From contig JARLJG010000041.1 of the NCBI GenBank assembly GCA_031291325.1, positions 1-34,318 of the forward strand: a stretch of 34,318 nt of DNA, given 5' to 3'. Origin of the DNA: Burkholderiaceae bacterium (GTDB taxonomy: Bacteria; Pseudomonadota; Gammaproteobacteria; Burkholderiales; Burkholderiaceae_D). Position 1 is the stretch's first letter, and every line of letters starts with the position of its first letter. The notes beneath the pieces are model-generated. The model had not been told where the DNA came from, did not search any database, and worked only from the letters and a program-made list of their open reading frames with translations. Below, piece after piece: positions 31,220 through 34,318 of the stretch. The position numbers and the translations under genes were made by a program.

Positions 31220-32830
31220 ATGTCCCAGTTACTTCCGAATTCTATTGAAGACCGCTTATACGTACTGCGTACCCGTTGGGAACATTACGTGGCAGACGGT
31301 CGTTTCGAGCAATTCATCGAATTTGCGGTAGCCGTCAACAGTCTGGCTGAATATTTCTCGAGGCTGCGCTTGCCGGGCCTGGTGCGCTTGTGCGAGGGGC
31401 TGGAAAATGCCGCGCTGGCCAAACTCGGCGACGAAACCACGCATCCCATCGCCCGCCAGCATGTGCTGTCCCTGCAGCGCCAAATGGATACCCTGTATGG
31501 TTCGGTGCTGACCTCGCGTCCGGTCAACACGGAGCGCCGCGCCGAAGAGCCGGTGCAGCCGATTCCCGATATCGATTGGATCAAGCCGCGCTCGGTGTGG
31601 ATGATTTCGGCGCCGGAAAAGAGCGATATGGCCGATGCATTGAGCCGCCAATTGCAGTTTTTCGGCTTCAAGATATTCGAGCTGGGCTGGCACAGCGGAG
31701 ATGCGCCGGAAGATATGCCGCTGGCCGTCTTGTTCATCCCCACCGAAGAAAATACCCGGCCGGAAGAGTTTGCGCGGATTGCCGAAATTCGCGCCAGTTG
31801 TCCCGCCAGCCAATTGATCTACCTGGGCGCGCAAGCGTCGATCGAGCCGATCGTCGCATTGATGCGCTCGGGGATCGACATCACGATTCCGGTCGAAGAA
31901 CAATCGTCGATGGTGTTGAATTGCATCCTCGATCTGGTCAAGACCAACGAACAGGAAAAATACCGGGTGCTGGTGGTGGAGGATTCGCGCGTGGCGATGG
32001 CGCTGATCCAGCGCACGCTGGCGCAGCATGGCATCGATACCCAGGCAATCAACGAACCCGGCACGCTGTTGACGGTGCTGGAATCGTATCGGCCCGATTT
32101 GATCCTGATGGACATGTATATGCCACGCTTCAACGGTGTCGAAGCGACGCGCGTCTTGCGCCAGATGGCGGCGTACAGCTCGCTGCCCATCGTCTACCTG
32201 TCGGGCGAATCGGCGGTCGGCATGCAGGTCGAAGCGCTGCGGCTGGGCGGCGATCAATTCCTGATAAAACCGTTCAATCCGGTGCTGCTGGCAGCGGTCG
32301 TCAAGACCAAGATCGAGCGCTTCCGCGAGACGCAGCGCTCCAGCCGCCTGGACGGCTTGACCGGCCTGTTGAATCACACGGCGGCGAAGTCGCGCCTGAA
32401 GACCCTGGTCGGACAAACCGCAGAGCGCGGTTCGATCACGGTGGTCATGATCGATATCGATAATTTCAAGTCCATCAACGACACCTACGGCCATCCGGTC
32501 GGCGACCAGGTGATACGCGGCCTGGCTTGGCTGTTGAAGGCGCGTTTGCGCGCGATCGACTTGATCGGACGCTACGGCGGCGAAGAGTTCCTGATCGCCT
32601 TGCCGGATGTCAGCCCCGAGCAGGCGAGGGCAGTCATCGAACGCATCCGCGTCGATTTTTCCGCGCTGCCGCACGCCCATCCCGGCGGCGCGCTCTATGT
32701 CACGTTCAGCGCCGGCGTGGCGTCGTTTCCCTACTTCGATACGCCCGCCAGCCTCACCGAAGCAGCTGACTCGGCGTTGCTGCAAGCGAAGCGCCTGGGA
32801 CGTAATCGAATCGAAAAAGCGGTCAATTGA
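31220..32830 (+). CDS. receiver-GGDEF diguanylate cyclase with degenerate N-terminal modules
   Basis: The ATG at 31220 gives 536 residues. Residues 1-95 are a helical, Hpt-like bundle without an obvious phospho-histidine. Residues about 122-245 look like a degenerate receiver (SVWMISAPEKSDMADALSRQ). Residues 250-365 are a true receiver with D298 (LILMDMYMPRFNG) and a PF-type K loop (FLIKPFNP). Residues 370-536 are the GGDEF domain with the active-site GGEEF (453-457) and an intact inhibitory I-site RAID (444-447). It should make c-di-GMP when D298 is phosphorylated and be product-inhibited. No kinase is adjacent. c-di-GMP often controls type IV pili, but a link to the pil operon is only speculation. 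Confidence 0.93.
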   Translation: MSQLLPNSIEDRLYVLRTRWEHYVADGRFEQFIEFAVAVNSLAEYFSRLRLPGLVRLCEGLENAALAKLGDETTHPIARQHVLSLQRQMDTLYGSVLTSRPVNTERRAEEPVQPIPDIDWIKPRSVWMISAPEKSDMADALSRQLQFFGFKIFELGWHSGDAPEDMPLAVLFIPTEENTRPEEFARIAEIRASCPASQLIYLGAQASIEPIVALMRSGIDITIPVEEQSSMVLNCILDLVKTNEQEKYRVLVVEDSRVAMALIQRTLAQHGIDTQAINEPGTLLTVLESYRPDLILMDMYMPRFNGVEATRVLRQMAAYSSLPIVYLSGESAVGMQVEALRLGGDQFLIKPFNPVLLAAVVKTKIERFRETQRSSRLDGLTGLLNHTAAKSRLKTLVGQTAERGSITVVMIDIDNFKSINDTYGHPVGDQVIRGLAWLLKARLRAIDLIGRYGGEEFLIALPDVSPEQARAVIERIRVDFSALPHAHPGGALYVTFSAGVASFPYFDTPASLTEAADSALLQAKRLGRNRIEKAVN

Positions 32831-32897
32831 TCTTGCACCTTGCGGCGGATTCGATCGCCGCGCCGCGCAGATATCGAATGAATCTAGGAGCGCCAAC

Positions 32898-34166
32898 GTG
32901 CCAACACGCAATCCACGCCAATTCCTGCTCGACCTGTACGGCAGCGCAGTCGACGCGGTCAGCGCCGCCAAATGCTTGCCGCCTTACCTGCCGCAACCGG
33001 CAGCAGGCGGGCGCACACTGGTGATCGGCGCCGGCAAGGGCGCGGCGGCGATGGCCAAGGTCGTCGAGGAGCGCTGGTCCGGCCCGCTGGAAGGCTTGGT
33101 CGTCACCCGTTACGGCCACGGCGCCGAATGCAAGCGCATCGAAGTGGTCGAAGCCGCGCACCCGGTGCCGGATGAAGCAGGGCGAGCGGCGGCGGCGCGC
33201 ATGTTGCAGATGGTGGGCAGTCTGAGCGAAAACGATTTGGTGCTGTGCCTGATTTCCGGCGGCGGCTCGGCGCTGCTGGCGCTGCCGGCCGACGGCATCG
33301 CGCTGGAACAAAAGCAGGCGATCAACAAGGCCTTGCTGAAAAGCGGCGCTGCCATCGCCGACATGAATTGCGTGCGCAAGCATTTGTCGGCCATCAAAGG
33401 CGGACGCCTGGCGCTGGCATGCGCGCCGGCGCGGGTGGTGACGCTGTTGATTTCCGATGTGCCGGGCGACGATCCCGGCGTGATCGCCAGCGGCCCGACC
33501 TTGCCCGATCCGACCACGTGCGCAGAAGCGCTGGCGATCTTGCGCAAGTACGACATCGCAGTGCCGCCCAACGTCTTGCAACACCTGGAATCCGGCAGCG
33601 GTGAAACGCCCAAGCCGGACGACGCCCGCTTTGCGCGCAATAGCCATCATGTGATCGCCGCCGCCCAGGATGCGCTGGAAGCGGCAGCCGCCACGGCGCG
33701 CGCTGCCGGCATCACGCCATATATTCTCTCGGACGGCATCGAAGGTGAAGCGCGCGATGTCGCCCTGGTGCACGCGGCCATCGCCAGGCAAGTCGCCACG
33801 CGCGGCCAACCGTTCAAGACGCCGTGCGTGCTGTTGTCGGGCGGCGAAACCACGGTAACGGTGCGCGGCAGCGGGCGCGGCGGCCGCAATGCGGAATTCC
33901 TGCTGAGCCTGGCGGTGGCCTTGGACGGCTTGCCCAACATCCATGCGATCGCTTGCGATACCGATGGCATCGACGGCTCCGAAGACAATGCCGGCGCGCT
34001 GTATCAGCCCGATTCTTTGCTACGCGCGACGGCGTTGGGATTGCGCCCGCGCGCGCTGCTCGACAACAACGACGGCTACGGTTTTTTTCAAGCGCTCGGC
34101 GATCTGGTGGTGAGCGGGCCGACGCGCACCAATGTCAACGATTTTCGTGCTATTCTGGTTTTATAG
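32898..34166 (+). CDS. glycerate 2-kinase (GckA/TtuD, MOFRL family)
   Basis: The GTG start at 32898 has AGGAG 7 bases upstream and gives 422 residues, the family length. A longer reading into the preceding gene is spurious. The protein shows the N-terminal nucleotide-binding region TLVIGAGKGAAAMAKV, the LCLISGGGSALLALP loop, LISDVPGDDPGVIASGPT and the C-terminal MOFRL part (LLSGGETTVTVRGSGRGGRN, DTDGIDGSEDNAGAL). It phosphorylates glycerate to 2-phosphoglycerate, feeding glyoxylate, tartrate or serine catabolism into glycolysis. No partner genes for a glycerate pathway are in the window. Confidence 0.94.
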   Translation: MPTRNPRQFLLDLYGSAVDAVSAAKCLPPYLPQPAAGGRTLVIGAGKGAAAMAKVVEERWSGPLEGLVVTRYGHGAECKRIEVVEAAHPVPDEAGRAAAARMLQMVGSLSENDLVLCLISGGGSALLALPADGIALEQKQAINKALLKSGAAIADMNCVRKHLSAIKGGRLALACAPARVVTLLISDVPGDDPGVIASGPTLPDPTTCAEALAILRKYDIAVPPNVLQHLESGSGETPKPDDARFARNSHHVIAAAQDALEAAAATARAAGITPYILSDGIEGEARDVALVHAAIARQVATRGQPFKTPCVLLSGGETTVTVRGSGRGGRNAEFLLSLAVALDGLPNIHAIACDTDGIDGSEDNAGALYQPDSLLRATALGLRPRALLDNNDGYGFFQALGDLVVSGPTRTNVNDFRAILVL

Positions 34167-34266
34167 GTTGTTTCAGTCAGGTAGATCCTATGTATGAAAG
34201 CAGGTCGGCAAAACTCGCAAATTAATCCTAAAGTGAAAGTGCCTAAACTTGACTTTGGAGGACATT

Positions 34267-34318
34267 ATGCAACCGACCCGCGATAATCATTTTACGCCAG
34301 GAGAAGAGGTTCTGGCAG
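34267..34318 (+). CDS. start of an unidentified gene (truncated by window end)
   Basis: TGGAGGA lies 5-11 bases before an ATG at 34267, and the frame stays open to the window end (MQPTRDNHFTPGEEVLA). Seventeen residues are too few to identify a family. The strong ribosome-binding site is the main evidence that this is a real gene. Confidence 0.55.
   Translation, partial: MQPTRDNHFTPGEEVLA

Noticed and set aside
32607-32897. N-terminal extension of the glycerate kinase frame into the cyclase gene
   Set aside because: It overlaps the conserved GGDEF domain in another frame; the GTG at 32898 has AGGAG and gives the family length.
31256-32971. 571-codon minus-strand open frame opposite the diguanylate cyclase
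   Set aside because: Shadow frame; composition typical of antisense to GC-rich codons, no start signal.

Overview
The window reads as chromosome of a betaproteobacterium of the order Burkholderiales, most likely family Oxalobacteraceae (Herminiimonas/Collimonas/Janthinobacterium type). This is inferred from the gene order ybgC-tolQRAB-pal-cpoB-tRNA-Lys, the minor-pilin operon fimT-pilV-pilW-pilX-pilY1-pilE, a ZTP-riboswitch-led glyA followed by nrdR-ribD-ribE, and the protein sequences. No species can be named from sequence alone.

Layout. 1-1000: mobile-element debris. It holds the 3' end of an IS256-type transposase with its right terminal repeat, the tail of a membrane-protein gene cut by that IS, a phage-like small gene broken by a 13-bp tandem duplication, and one small conserved hypothetical gene. 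1118-2475: a cytochrome b561 and a hypothetical protein. 2690-5797 (minus): a tight three-gene operon of CPA2 cation/proton antiporter, YbdK-type carboxylate-amine ligase and class-I gamma-glutamyl hydrolase-like amidotransferase. 6139-6375: tRNA-Lys, its terminator and an unexplained multi-helix RNA-like element. 6535-12445 (minus): ydfG, ybgC and the complete Tol-Pal system. 12715-19854 (plus): type IV pilus minor-pilin operon. Its PilY1 carries an L-type-lectin-like N-terminal domain interrupted by three tandem approx. 50-residue repeats. 19897-20529: a TonB-like protein. 20636-25928: ZTP riboswitch-glyA, nrdR, ribD, ribE, gltX (one-carbon, dNTP and riboflavin metabolism, translation). 25993-26468: tRNA-Ala and two identical tRNA-Glu genes.

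26469-31095 is a small genomic island beside the second tRNA-Glu. It contains a 5'-truncated large serine recombinase whose last codons are written in the antisense of the tRNA, then two self-contained modules, each a redox enzyme divergent from its own regulator (MDR oxidoreductase/MarR; NAD-epimerase-like SDR/XRE). A diverged 29-bp repeat resembling a tRNA T-arm appears three times: before, between and after the modules. Copies of the tRNA-Glu 3' end occur beyond them. The chromosome resumes with a receiver-GGDEF diguanylate cyclase, a glycerate 2-kinase and the first codons of another gene.

The strongest leads for undescribed biology are: the antiporter/ligase/hydrolase operon (a possible gamma-glutamyl-metabolite circuit around an ion antiporter); the lectin-PilY1 with its inserted repeats; the repeat-punctuated enzyme-regulator modules; the structured element at 6146-6228; and the gltX leader, which has a terminator-like hairpin directly before an ATG without a Shine-Dalgarno.
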